A stretch of DNA of 40,418 bases from Rickettsia typhi (GTDB lineage: Bacteria > Pseudomonadota > Alphaproteobacteria > Rickettsiales > JABSSG01): positions 1-40,418 of the forward strand of contig CAMDPW010000010.1 of assembly GCA_945905715.1 (NCBI GenBank), read 5' to 3'. The translations under genes were made by a program, and so were the position numbers. Position 1 is the first letter of the stretch. Every line of letters begins with the position of its first letter. Shown here piece after piece: positions 1 to 7,035 of the stretch. Under the pieces are notes generated by a model. The model did not search any database, was not told where the DNA came from, and saw nothing but the letters and a program-made list of their open reading frames with translations.

Positions 1-1
1 G

Positions 2-118
2 GAAGGCAGACATGTAATATTTGAATATATTGAAGTATTTTATAATCGTATTAGGATCCATTCTGCTAATGATTATTTATCACCAACAGAATATGAGCTA
101 ATACAAAAAGCTGCTTAA
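2..118 (+). pseudogene. IS3-family transposase, C-terminal fragment (cut by window edge)
   Basis: An open frame enters from the window edge and stops at 116-118. The roughly 38 residues include [20 protein letters not shown], the typical C-terminal end of the IS3-family OrfB DDE integrase, where a Tyr-Asn-Arg-x-Arg-x-His-Ser segment leads to a YLSPxEYE tail. Only this end is visible, so it cannot be told whether the element is intact to the left. It marks the left boundary of the pantothenate island. The family call is by motif recognition. Confidence 0.75.
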
Positions 119-123
119 TAATT

Positions 124-148
124 TGTCCGGAAAACTCTTGCCATATCA
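124..148. repeat. Candidate right terminal repeat of the IS3-type element
   Basis: Six bases after the transposase stop there is a 25-bp segment that begins TGTCCGGAAAA and ends CCATATCA. IS3 elements end 5'-TG...CA-3', and read inward from the right this gives TGATATGG...CCGGACA, which resembles IS3-type inverted repeats. The matching left end lies outside the window, so the boundary is a guess. The stretch 149-375 shows no coding signal apart from the promoter elements listed separately. Confidence 0.3.
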
Positions 149-261
149 GCAATAGATGCCAAGGTTAACCACCTGATATTTGAGGATATCATCCTATTTT
201 TTAAAAGCTCAAATAAAGTCAATCGGAAAAAACGCTAGGCAAAAGAAGTCATATTTATAAT

Positions 262-287
262 TTGACATAAGCAATTTAAAATATAAT
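262..287 (+). promoter_or_regulatory. Promoter-like elements upstream of the pan operon
   Basis: A perfect TTGACA (262-267) and a perfect TATAAT (282-287) lie about 90 bases upstream of the first pan gene, but only 14 bases apart, against the usual 16-18. A weaker -10 (TAATTA, 284-289) would give a 16-base spacer. This is the only good promoter candidate in the 149-375 gap and would leave an untranslated leader of about 80 bases. Confidence 0.35.
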
Positions 288-375
288 TATCAACATTAGC
301 ACTTCGAGACCAGTTTTGGCTTAGATGCTATTTACTAATATTACTACAATTATAATTCATATAAGGATTTGATCC

Positions 376-1080
376 ATGAGACAAATACCGAACTATGGCA
401 TTATTGGGTCAGGCCGGCTCAGTTGCCACTTATCACATTACTTTTCTTCATCTAATGTCCATTATAATTCTTGGTCACGTAAGCATAATAGCGCTACCGA
501 TTTGCCAGAATTCGTCAATAAATCTGATGTTATATTTCTGTTAATAAAAGATGATGCTATTGAAAGTTTTATTAAGCAACATCCTGTAATTAAATCTAAA
601 ATTCTTATACATTGTTCGGGTAGCCTAATAACTGATAAAGCTATAGGTATGCATCCACTAATGAGTTTTGGTGATGAACTATATGATTATCAAACTTATC
701 AAAGAATGGCTTTCGTAATTGATGAGAATGCTGATTTTAAACAAATTTTTCCCATGCTTGAAAATCCCCATTACAAAATAAAAAGAGAGCAAAAACCCTA
801 CTATCATGCCTTGTGTGTGATGAGTGGTAACTTTAGCTCTATTTTATGGTCAAAACTATTTAGCGAATTAGAACAAAAGCTAAACATACCTAAAGAAGCT
901 GCCTTTTTTTACCTTGAATCAATCTGTAATAATTTAATGCATGATCATAAAACTGCGCTCACCGGGCCTTTAATACGTGGTGATCAAGCTACTATTAATA
1001 GCAATTTGGCTGCATTATCAGACGATGCATTCTTACCTATTTATCAAGCAGTTGTAGAATTATTTGGAGCAAGGCAATGA
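376..1080 (+). CDS. panG: DUF2520 / Rossmann-fold oxidoreductase, probable PanG-type ketopantoate reductase
   Basis: Proposed to reduce ketopantoate to pantoate with NAD(P)H. The 234-residue protein opens with a Rossmann dinucleotide-binding loop (GIIGSGRLSCHL, residues 8-19) and continues into a mostly helical C-terminal half rich in His, Asn and Met around HALCVMSGNF, as in DUF2520 proteins. It is not PanE/ApbA by sequence. Francisella PanG is a DUF2520 protein shown to replace PanE, and there too the gene sits with the other pan genes. Here it fills the only missing step in the operon. An AAGGA ribosome site lies 8 bases before the ATG, and the stop overlaps panB as ATGA. The fold call is fairly firm; the substrate is inferred mainly from context. 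Confidence 0.78.
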   Translation: MRQIPNYGIIGSGRLSCHLSHYFSSSNVHYNSWSRKHNSATDLPEFVNKSDVIFLLIKDDAIESFIKQHPVIKSKILIHCSGSLITDKAIGMHPLMSFGDELYDYQTYQRMAFVIDENADFKQIFPMLENPHYKIKREQKPYYHALCVMSGNFSSILWSKLFSELEQKLNIPKEAAFFYLESICNNLMHDHKTALTGPLIRGDQATINSNLAALSDDAFLPIYQAVVELFGARQ

Positions 1081-1886
1081 ATATTAAAGATTTTTATAAA
1101 ATGAAACAAGCAGGTAAACCTATCACCATGGTTACTTGTTATGATTATTGGACTGCTAAAATTCTAGCCACTACCAATGTTGATTGTATATTGGTAGGTG
1201 ATTCAGCTGCGCAAATAATGCATGGGCATAACTCAACTTTACCTGCAGAAGTTGCAATGCTTGAGATTCATATTCAGGCGGTAAAGCGGGGAATAGGTGA
1301 TAAGTTTGTCATTGGAGATCTGCCTTTTATGTCTTATCGTAAATCTCTCAGTGAGTCGATGCAAGCTGTAGAAAAATTTATGAAGGCCGGAGCAAGTGCT
1401 ATAAAGCTTGAAGGTATTATTGGTAATGAGTTGTTAATCAGCCATATAATTGCCTCTGGAGTGCCAGTTATGGGACATCTAGGTTTTACACCGCAATCGA
1501 TCAATATGTTTGGCAATAGTTACGTGCAGGGCAAAAATGAGGCTGGGGCTAAAGAGTTGCTTGATGCTGCTAAAAAATTAGAAGAACTCGGGTGTTTTGC
1601 GACTGTGCTTGAATGTATTCCGGCGACACTTGCCGAACAAATAACTAACGATCTATCAATTCCAACTATTGGTATTGGAGCTGGCGCCAAAACTTCGGGC
1701 CAGGTGCTAGTGTTACAAGATTTGATTGGCGCTAATCCAGATTTTAACCCCAAATTCCTAAAGAAATATATTGATGTATTCGGTTCTATAAAAGAAGCGG
1801 TTGATAGATATTGCCAGGAAGTAGAAACTGGTGTTTTCCCCTCTCAAGAACATTGTTACGGTGAGGGTAAAAATGCAGGTAATTAA
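1077..1886 (+). CDS. panB: 3-methyl-2-oxobutanoate hydroxymethyltransferase (PanB)
   Basis: Transfers a hydroxymethyl group from 5,10-methylene-tetrahydrofolate to alpha-ketoisovalerate, giving ketopantoate, the first committed step of pantothenate synthesis. The 269 residues match the usual family length. Family landmarks are present in order: MVTCYDYWTA near residue 20, LVGDSAAQIMHGH around 40-50, LPFMSYR near 82, KLEG near 111, GHLGFTPQ near 135, ECIPATLAEQIT near 180 with the catalytic Glu, and GIGAG near 200. Translation is probably coupled to the preceding gene through an ATGA overlap, with GGAG upstream. The alpha-ketoisovalerate source is not in the window; import or valine transamination is the likely supply. 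Confidence 0.96.
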   Translation: MNIKDFYKMKQAGKPITMVTCYDYWTAKILATTNVDCILVGDSAAQIMHGHNSTLPAEVAMLEIHIQAVKRGIGDKFVIGDLPFMSYRKSLSESMQAVEKFMKAGASAIKLEGIIGNELLISHIIASGVPVMGHLGFTPQSINMFGNSYVQGKNEAGAKELLDAAKKLEELGCFATVLECIPATLAEQITNDLSIPTIGIGAGAKTSGQVLVLQDLIGANPDFNPKFLKKYIDVFGSIKEAVDRYCQEVETGVFPSQEHCYGEGKNAGN

Positions 1887-2631
1887 TACAGTTAAAGAGT
1901 GGAAAAATATTAGGCAATCTATTCCTGCGCAATCTATAGGTTTTGTTCCTACTATGGGTAATCTACATAAAGGTCATGCTAGTTTAATAGAAAAATCAGT
2001 GTTAGAGAATGATATTACGGTTTTGAGCATTTTTGTTAATCCCGCTCAATTTAATAATAAAGAGGATCTTGCTAATTATCCTCAGACGTTAGAGGCTGAT
2101 ATAACGCTCGCAAGTAAGTTGAGGGTTGATTACCTGCTGCATTTTAATGAACAAGAACTTTACCCTGATGGGTATAATTTTAGAATAACCGAAAACTCTT
2201 TTTATAGCCAATCTATGGAAGGTAAATTTAGACCTGGTCATTTTACTGGTATGTTAACAATTGTTCTAAAGTTACTTTTACTTACCAAACCGGATAAATC
2301 TTATTTTGGTGAGAAAGATTACCAGCAGCTAACTTTAGTGAAAAACATGGCAGAAGCTTTTTTGCTCGATACAGAAATTATTGCCTGCACTACCATTCGT
2401 AATGAAGATGGTTTGCCATTAAGTTCAAGAAATAGCCGGTTAAGTTTGGAAGATTTAGCAAAAGCTGCCTTTTTTTCTAGATTACTTTCATCTAAATATG
2501 CTGAAAATGAAATAGCGCGAAAGCTAAAAGATGCTGGGTGTGAAGTTGATTATATTAAGCATTCCGGAACAAGGCGCTACGGAGCGGTTAAGATTGGTGG
2601 CGTAAGATTAATCGATAATATAAAGGTTTAA
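1873..2631 (+). CDS. panC: Pantothenate synthetase (PanC)
   Basis: Condenses pantoate with beta-alanine using ATP, through a pantoyl-adenylate. It carries the nucleotidyltransferase HIGH-type motif TMGNLHKGH (about residues 27-35), the SIFVNPAQF segment, YFGEKDYQQL, and the KMSKS-like loop LPLSSRNSRLS. The start was set at 1873, giving 252 residues, because family members begin right at the MQVIN-type beta strand and GAGGG precedes this ATG. A longer frame from 1831 would add 14 residues that are only out-of-frame panB sequence. The gene overlaps the panB end by 14 bases. It is slightly shorter than the E. coli enzyme (283 aa) but has all the core motifs. Confidence 0.95.
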   Translation: MQVINTVKEWKNIRQSIPAQSIGFVPTMGNLHKGHASLIEKSVLENDITVLSIFVNPAQFNNKEDLANYPQTLEADITLASKLRVDYLLHFNEQELYPDGYNFRITENSFYSQSMEGKFRPGHFTGMLTIVLKLLLLTKPDKSYFGEKDYQQLTLVKNMAEAFLLDTEIIACTTIRNEDGLPLSSRNSRLSLEDLAKAAFFSRLLSSKYAENEIARKLKDAGCEVDYIKHSGTRRYGAVKIGGVRLIDNIKV

Positions 2632-2632
2632 A

Positions 2633-3409
2633 ATGATATTATGTATAGATGTTGGAAATACTCTGATTCATTTTGGGGTATTTGATAATGATAAATTAAT
2701 TCTACAATTTCGTTATAATAGTAAAGAAGGCACAAGTTCTGATCAATTTGGTATTTTTGTTAAAAACATTCTAATTGAAAATGAAATTAATTGTAAATCT
2801 ATCAAACAGATTATTATTTGCTCTGTTGTTCCTGAATTAGATTATTCAGTGCGTTCAGCCTGCATAAAATATTTCAAAATTGATCCTCTATTCTTAAATA
2901 TGGGAGCTAAAACTGGGCTTAAAGTAAAATATAAAAACCCAGCAGAGATAGGGGCGGATCGCATCGCAACTGCTATTGGCGCGGTTGATTTATATCCAAA
3001 CCAAAATTTAATAATAGTAGATATGGGCACAGCCACTACTGTTTGTGCTATTACTAAAGAAAAAGAATATCTTGGTGGCGCTATTTTAGCTGGATTAAAA
3101 ACCTCAGCTAAAGCACTTCATGCAAATACGGCAAAATTATCTGCAGTAGAGATAATAAAACCGCCATCAGGGCTAGGTAGAGCTACTAAAGAAAATATTC
3201 AAATCGGATTATTCTATGGGCATCTTGGGGCAATAAAAGAAATAATTACTTATCTATCTGGGCATGCTTTTACCGAAAAATCATATAAAGTAATTGGCAC
3301 CGGTGGTTTAAGTGAGCTTTACAAGTCGGAAAAACTATTTGATATAATTATTCCTGAGCTCGCCCTTAAAGGTTTAAACAGATTGCATTATATGAACCTA
3401 GGTAAATAG
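2633..3409 (+). CDS. coaX: Type III pantothenate kinase (CoaX)
   Basis: Phosphorylates pantothenate to 4'-phosphopantothenate, the entry step of CoA synthesis. The protein is 258 residues, normal for the family. It shows the ASKHA-fold phosphate loops: CIDVGNTLIHFG at the N terminus, NPAEIGADRIATAIGA in the middle, IVDMGTATTVCAI, and LGGAILAGLKTSAKAL. It follows panC after a single base, so it is almost certainly co-transcribed. Type III kinases are feedback-insensitive to CoA and use high ATP. Having coaX inside a pan operon ties synthesis directly to CoA production, as in Francisella. The rest of the CoA pathway (coaBC, coaD, coaE) is not in the window. Confidence 0.95.
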   Translation: MILCIDVGNTLIHFGVFDNDKLILQFRYNSKEGTSSDQFGIFVKNILIENEINCKSIKQIIICSVVPELDYSVRSACIKYFKIDPLFLNMGAKTGLKVKYKNPAEIGADRIATAIGAVDLYPNQNLIIVDMGTATTVCAITKEKEYLGGAILAGLKTSAKALHANTAKLSAVEIIKPPSGLGRATKENIQIGLFYGHLGAIKEIITYLSGHAFTEKSYKVIGTGGLSELYKSEKLFDIIIPELALKGLNRLHYMNLGK

Positions 3410-3411
3410 CA

Positions 3412-3828
3412 ATGATAAAAGCCCTTAGATCTAAGCTGCATGGTATATTTGTAACTGATGCCAATCTGGATTACCAAGGCTCAATTACACTTGATCCAGT
3501 TTATTGTGAGATGGCAAATATTTACCCGCTTGAGTTTGTAGAAATTTGGAATAAAAACAATGGTGCCAGATTTTCTACTTATGTGATTTACGGTGAAGCT
3601 GGGTCAAAAGCTTGCATATTAAACGGAGCCGCAGCAAGAAATTGTCAAAAAAATGATGAAATAATCATAGCATCCTACCATTTTTGTAAGCCTAAAGAAT
3701 TGCTCAAGTCAAAGCCTTTGGTTCTGACTTTCAATAAAGACAACTCCGTTGCTAAGATTCTGGAATATGAGGTAACAAAAGAAAAAGACAAATGGTATGA
3801 GTTTGGGATAAATACTCTTTCGCTCTGA
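3412..3828 (+). CDS. panD: Aspartate 1-decarboxylase (PanD), self-processing
   Basis: Makes beta-alanine from L-aspartate. The family is a pyruvoyl enzyme that cleaves itself at a Gly-Ser bond; here that is Gly23-Ser24 within LDYQGSITLDP, with Lys8 in the place of E. coli Lys9. The RFSTYVIYGEAGSK block and the NGAAARN oxyanion loop are also present. At 138 residues it is about 12 longer than E. coli PanD. The extra C-terminal tail (EVTKEKDKWYEFGINTLSL) is polar and runs toward the tRNA scar. It is the last gene of the operon, two bases after coaX. No PanM/PanZ maturation partner is visible, as expected outside enterics. Confidence 0.94.
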   Translation: MIKALRSKLHGIFVTDANLDYQGSITLDPVYCEMANIYPLEFVEIWNKNNGARFSTYVIYGEAGSKACILNGAAARNCQKNDEIIIASYHFCKPKELLKSKPLVLTFNKDNSVAKILEYEVTKEKDKWYEFGINTLSL

Positions 3829-3886
3829 AGCAGGGATATATGGCAGACCAACTTGCCCCCATTTTTAACATAAATCCTAAATTTCC

Positions 3887-3906
3887 TGGTGACTTATTGG
3901 TGACTT
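3887..3906. repeat. Tandem TGGTGACTT direct repeat beside the tRNA-Pro scar
   Basis: Two copies of TGGTGACTT (3887-3895 and 3898-3906) lie 11 bases apart, about one helical turn, some 50 bases from the 3' end of the half-tRNA. Short direct repeats with helical phasing next to a tRNA 3' end are typical of integrase arm-type or excisionase sites. That reading is inference; two copies could also arise by chance. Confidence 0.35.
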
Positions 3907-3953
3907 TTAATTTTATGAGAGGAATCAAGAAAATGCCGAAGCCTTGATTTTGA

Positions 3954-3998
3954 TGGTCGGGGCAGAGAGATTCGAACTCCCGACCCTCTGGTCCCAAA
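3954..3998 (-). pseudogene. tRNA-Pro(UGG) 3' half, likely integration-site scar
   Basis: On the minus strand the 45 bases read as the 3' half of a proline tRNA: seven-base anticodon loop TTTGGGA (anticodon TGG), 3' anticodon stem CCAGA, five-base variable region, a T arm with TTCGAAT, the 3' acceptor strand TGCCCCG, discriminator A and encoded CCA. The partner half should lie just to the right of 3998 but is absent; the sequence changes to A-rich DNA and then recombinase code. Integrating elements often cross over in the anticodon loop and duplicate the 3' half. The scar therefore suggests a past island or phage boundary. It cannot be a working tRNA as it stands. Confidence 0.75.
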
Positions 3999-4005
3999 AA
4001 AAGAG

Positions 4006-4636
4006 CATGCAAAACCATATGTAAAAGAAAGCATAATAGAAGAAAAATTTGCTCAAATACTACAAACATTACAGTTTGATCAGGAAATATTGCAAATGAT
4101 TATTCATGCCTTAAAAGATAAGCAATGAAGATAAGTATAAGTATTACGAGGAAGCAGTGCTTCATTTGCAAACTCAATTTAATAAATTGAGTTCTAGGCT
4201 GTAAGCAATGTATGCTGATAAGCTAGATGGGAATATAACTAATGAATTCTTTGAAGATAAATCACGAGAGCAGAAGAATGAACAATCAAATATTTTCAGG
4301 TAGATTGATCAGCATAAAAATACAAATTATAGCTATATAAATGAGTGGATCGCTTTACTCGAACTTGCGCAAAACGCCCATAGCCTGTTTGCTCAGCAAG
4401 ATGCAGTAGAAAAACTACGACTTTTGAATTTTGTAACATCGGACCCGATCTGGGACGGAAAAAATTTAATACCAACACTTAAGCAACTCTTTGATATGAT
4501 TGTTTCTTCGAAGATAGCGATCAAGAGCAGAATTACTCCTGATATGTCAAAAAGTGAGATTTTTGCAAACTCTGGCTCCCCGGGCCGGATTCGAACCAGC
4601 GACCAAGCGGTTAACAGCCGCTTGCTCTACCACTGA
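4006..4636 (+). pseudogene. Large serine recombinase, decayed C-terminal portion
   Basis: Translating across frames recovers the C-terminal part of a site-specific serine recombinase: PYVKESIIEEKFAQIL and QFDQEILQMIIHALK, then YYEEAVLHLQTQFNKL, AMYADKLDGNIT, LLELAQNAHSLF and AVEKLRLLNFV. This is the usual order after the zinc ribbon in this family. The catalytic N-terminal domain is missing; homology begins within about 10 bases of the tRNA-Pro scar. A frameshift lies near 4126-4141, and there are in-frame stops at 4202 (TAA) and 4301 (TAG). The frame then runs into the tRNA-Asn gene on the other strand and stops inside it, so the last 20 or so residues are tRNA sequence. The recombinase is dead. 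Confidence 0.8.
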
Positions 4637-4647
4637 GCTACCGGGGA
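4573..4647 (-). tRNA. tRNA-Asn (GTT)
   Basis: A complete cloverleaf on the minus strand. The acceptor strands are TCCCCGG and CCGGGGA. The D arm is GCTC/GAGC with an AGTGGTA loop. The anticodon arm has a CTGTTAA loop giving anticodon GTT. The T arm carries TTCGAAT. The discriminator is G, and CCA is encoded. All stems pair. It decodes AAU and AAC. The 3' end lies directly against the serine recombinase remnant, so this tRNA may also have served as an integration landmark. Confidence 0.95.
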
Positions 4648-5286
4648 ACAATAGCAAGACTCAAAACTTATAGCAAATATATTTTTAGTAATCTAGGGTT
4701 TTTTTATAAAAATACTCTTTTATACTAAAATCCCCAGAATTTGTACTAAAAAATTGTGGTCTTCTATAGTTTTATAATACATCTCTGACAATTTCATATA
4801 GCACTAAAGAGAGGGGGTAGTAAGCTTATTATGATAGAAAATAGCATGTTCTAGGCAAGTATTTAGCTAATTTTACATCTATTAATGCCTATTACTTTGA
4901 TTATGAATTCAATACTAATAAGATTTGGCATAGCAACATCATCTCCTCTTTCCAATTGCGGTATTTATAGCATGTATTGGAGCATCGACAACTGGACTCG
5001 ATCTCTTCATGTATAAAAGCCTATCTATATAAAGGGGCAAGCTAGATCTGGAGCATAGCTTGTACAATTAAACCCATGCTCTTTAACAAATACTTGAGCT
5101 GCTAAGGCAACTTTATGGGCTATTTTCCATATTTTCTTCATATATAACAATTAATTGAGAGTAATTCTTATTCTTCATATCACACATAATCACTTACTAT
5201 GTTAAGTAGTTTTTATCAAAACTTTGTTGATAAGTAGTATTAGGTATTATAATCTTAGGCTGTCTCTAAATTACGCAATATAGGCC
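4648..5286. other. Gene-poor stretch with decayed coding remnants
   Basis: No intact gene is visible in these 640 bases. On the minus strand a short frame (5025-5141, 38 codons, starting MKKIWKIAHKVALAAQVFV) is followed by further short open pieces in other frames between about 4850 and 5010. That pattern suggests a frameshifted gene remnant; the family was not recognised. The run TTTTTTTATAAAAA near 4700 is AT-rich spacer downstream of the tRNA-Asn 5' side. The promoter for the following ABC exporter is probably near 5200-5270 but no convincing pair was found. Confidence 0.35.
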
Positions 5287-7035
5287 ATGCTCACTTATAA
5301 GAATAACAATAGTAATCTTCTTTATTTAACTAGATTTTTAAAACCATATAAATTGAATTTATTTTTAATGTTTATGGCGTTGTGTTGTTCGGCATTATCA
5401 GTTTTGGCGATTGGGTACGCCATACGTTTATTGATTGATAATGGATTGTCTACACATGACACTACCTTACTTAATCAAGGGGTATCCATAGCATTATTAA
5501 TCATTGTAATTTTGTCGGTAGCGAGTTTTTCTAGGTCATATTTAATTGAAAGTATTTGTGAGAGAGTAATTAATGATATCAGACAAGAAGTGTATAAAAA
5601 ACTTATTTATCTTACGCCAAGTTTTTATGAATTGCAAAAAACTAGCGATATTATCTCAAGACTTACCAATGACACCACGCTTATCCATAGTATTACTGCC
5701 AATGTTTTTTCATTTTTTATGCGTAATACGATTATGACTATAGGTGGAATGATAATGATGTTAATTACTAGTCTTCAGTTAACCTTGTATGTGATGATGA
5801 TTTTACCTTTAGTAATTATTCCTATTATTGTTATTGGTAAGAAAGTAAGAGCGTTGTCAAAATCTGCACAGGAAAAAGTGAGTTTGATTAGTGCTCATCT
5901 CGAAGAAACTCTTGACGATATTGAAACCGTCCAAAGTTATGTGAGGGAAGGTTATGAAATTAATCGCTTTGCCATGATCGCTAATAACTCCTTGGCTACC
6001 GCCCTGTCACGAATTAAATTGCGCTCATTGCTAGTGGGGTTAGTGATTTTTACTATTACTGCAGCAGTGCTATATGTGTTATGGCTTGGTGGAATGAGCG
6101 TAATTACAGGTAATATCAGCTCAGGTAACCTAGCATCTTTTGTATTTTATGCGATTATAGTAGCAAGTTCTATTGGAGGATTAGGCGAGGTTATAACCGA
6201 TCTAAATAAAGCAGCAGGAGCTGCTGATCGTATTTGCATGCTACTTTTTGTTGAAAACAGTGCGAATGAGGCTAAGTTAATAAAATTTTTGCCAGCTAAA
6301 TCTAATTGTACCATTCAATTCATTGGAGTAGACTTTAGTTATCCCTCTAGGTCAGAAATTATGGTGTTTAATAAGTTGTCGTTTGTAATTAAAACTGGGG
6401 CAAAAGTGGCGATTGTTGGTCAGTCAGGGGCTGGTAAATCAACAATTTTTCAGTTATTACTAAGATTTTATAATCATAATAAGGGTAAGATTTTAATTGA
6501 TAACATGGATATTAGAGATCTCTCCTTAAGTAATTTACGTTCTCATATCGCTTTGGTTACTCAGGAGCCAGTGATTTTTTCGTCTTCAGCTTACGAAAAT
6601 ATTCTATATGGAAATCCTAACTCGAGTTGTAAACAAGTTATTGCTGCAGCAAAGTTAGCTGAAATTTATGATTTTTTATTAAGTTTGCCTCAAGGTTTAG
6701 ATAGTTTTTTAGGGGAGAAAGGAGTACGTTTGTCTGGTGGACAGAGGCAGCGCATATCGATTGCAAGAGCAATACTTAAGAATCCTAAAATTTTATTATT
6801 AGATGAAGCAACTAACAGTCTGGATAGTAAGAGTGAAGCTTTGGTACAAAAAGCTCTAGCTAGATTTATGGTAGGGCGTACTTCGGTTATTATAGCCCAT
6901 CGACTAACAACGATTATGGATGCAGATCAAATTATGGTACTTGATAATGGTGAAATTGTTGAAATTGGAACTCATAATAAATTAATTAATTCTGCTGGTT
7001 TGTATTCTCAGTTGGCCAAAAAATACAATGAGTAG
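5287..7035 (+). CDS. ABC exporter, fused permease and ATPase (MsbA/multidrug type)
   Basis: A 582-residue half-transporter that would dimerise in the inner membrane and pump lipids, peptides or drugs outward. The N-terminal half (residues about 15-300) has six hydrophobic segments of an ABC type 1 exporter. The C-terminal half is the nucleotide-binding domain: Walker A GQSGAGKST, Q-loop in TQEPVIF, signature LSGGQRQRISIARAIL, Walker B ILLLDEATNSLD and switch His in IIAHRLTT. All catalytic elements are intact. Substrate cannot be read from sequence; MsbA-like lipid flipping is one option, but several such exporters occur in Rickettsiaceae. Its last 8 bases overlap the helicase gene. Confidence 0.93.
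   Translation: MLTYKNNNSNLLYLTRFLKPYKLNLFLMFMALCCSALSVLAIGYAIRLLIDNGLSTHDTTLLNQGVSIALLIIVILSVASFSRSYLIESICERVINDIRQEVYKKLIYLTPSFYELQKTSDIISRLTNDTTLIHSITANVFSFFMRNTIMTIGGMIMMLITSLQLTLYVMMILPLVIIPIIVIGKKVRALSKSAQEKVSLISAHLEETLDDIETVQSYVREGYEINRFAMIANNSLATALSRIKLRSLLVGLVIFTITAAVLYVLWLGGMSVITGNISSGNLASFVFYAIIVASSIGGLGEVITDLNKAAGAADRICMLLFVENSANEAKLIKFLPAKSNCTIQFIGVDFSYPSRSEIMVFNKLSFVIKTGAKVAIVGQSGAGKSTIFQLLLRFYNHNKGKILIDNMDIRDLSLSNLRSHIALVTQEPVIFSSSAYENILYGNPNSSCKQVIAAAKLAEIYDFLLSLPQGLDSFLGEKGVRLSGGQRQRISIARAILKNPKILLLDEATNSLDSKSEALVQKALARFMVGRTSVIIAHRLTTIMDADQIMVLDNGEIVEIGTHNKLINSAGLYSQLAKKYNE

Noticed and set aside
1334-1753. Two minus-strand frames inside panB
   Set aside because: They are antisense shadows of a clearly conserved gene and show no family features.
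1831-1872. Upstream ATG giving a 266-residue PanC
   Set aside because: The extra 14 residues overlap panB and do not resemble PanC; the ATG at 1873 has the better ribosome site and matches the family start.
3752-4069. A 105-codon minus-strand frame covering the panD end and the tRNA-Pro fragment
   Set aside because: It runs through the half-tRNA (reading GPEGREFESLCPDH) and into panD antisense; this is a familiar artefact of open frames crossing tRNA genes.
4424-4636. A 70-codon plus-strand frame read as a separate protein
   Set aside because: It is the last open piece of the broken serine recombinase and its C-terminal residues are antisense tRNA-Asn, so it was merged into the pseudogene.
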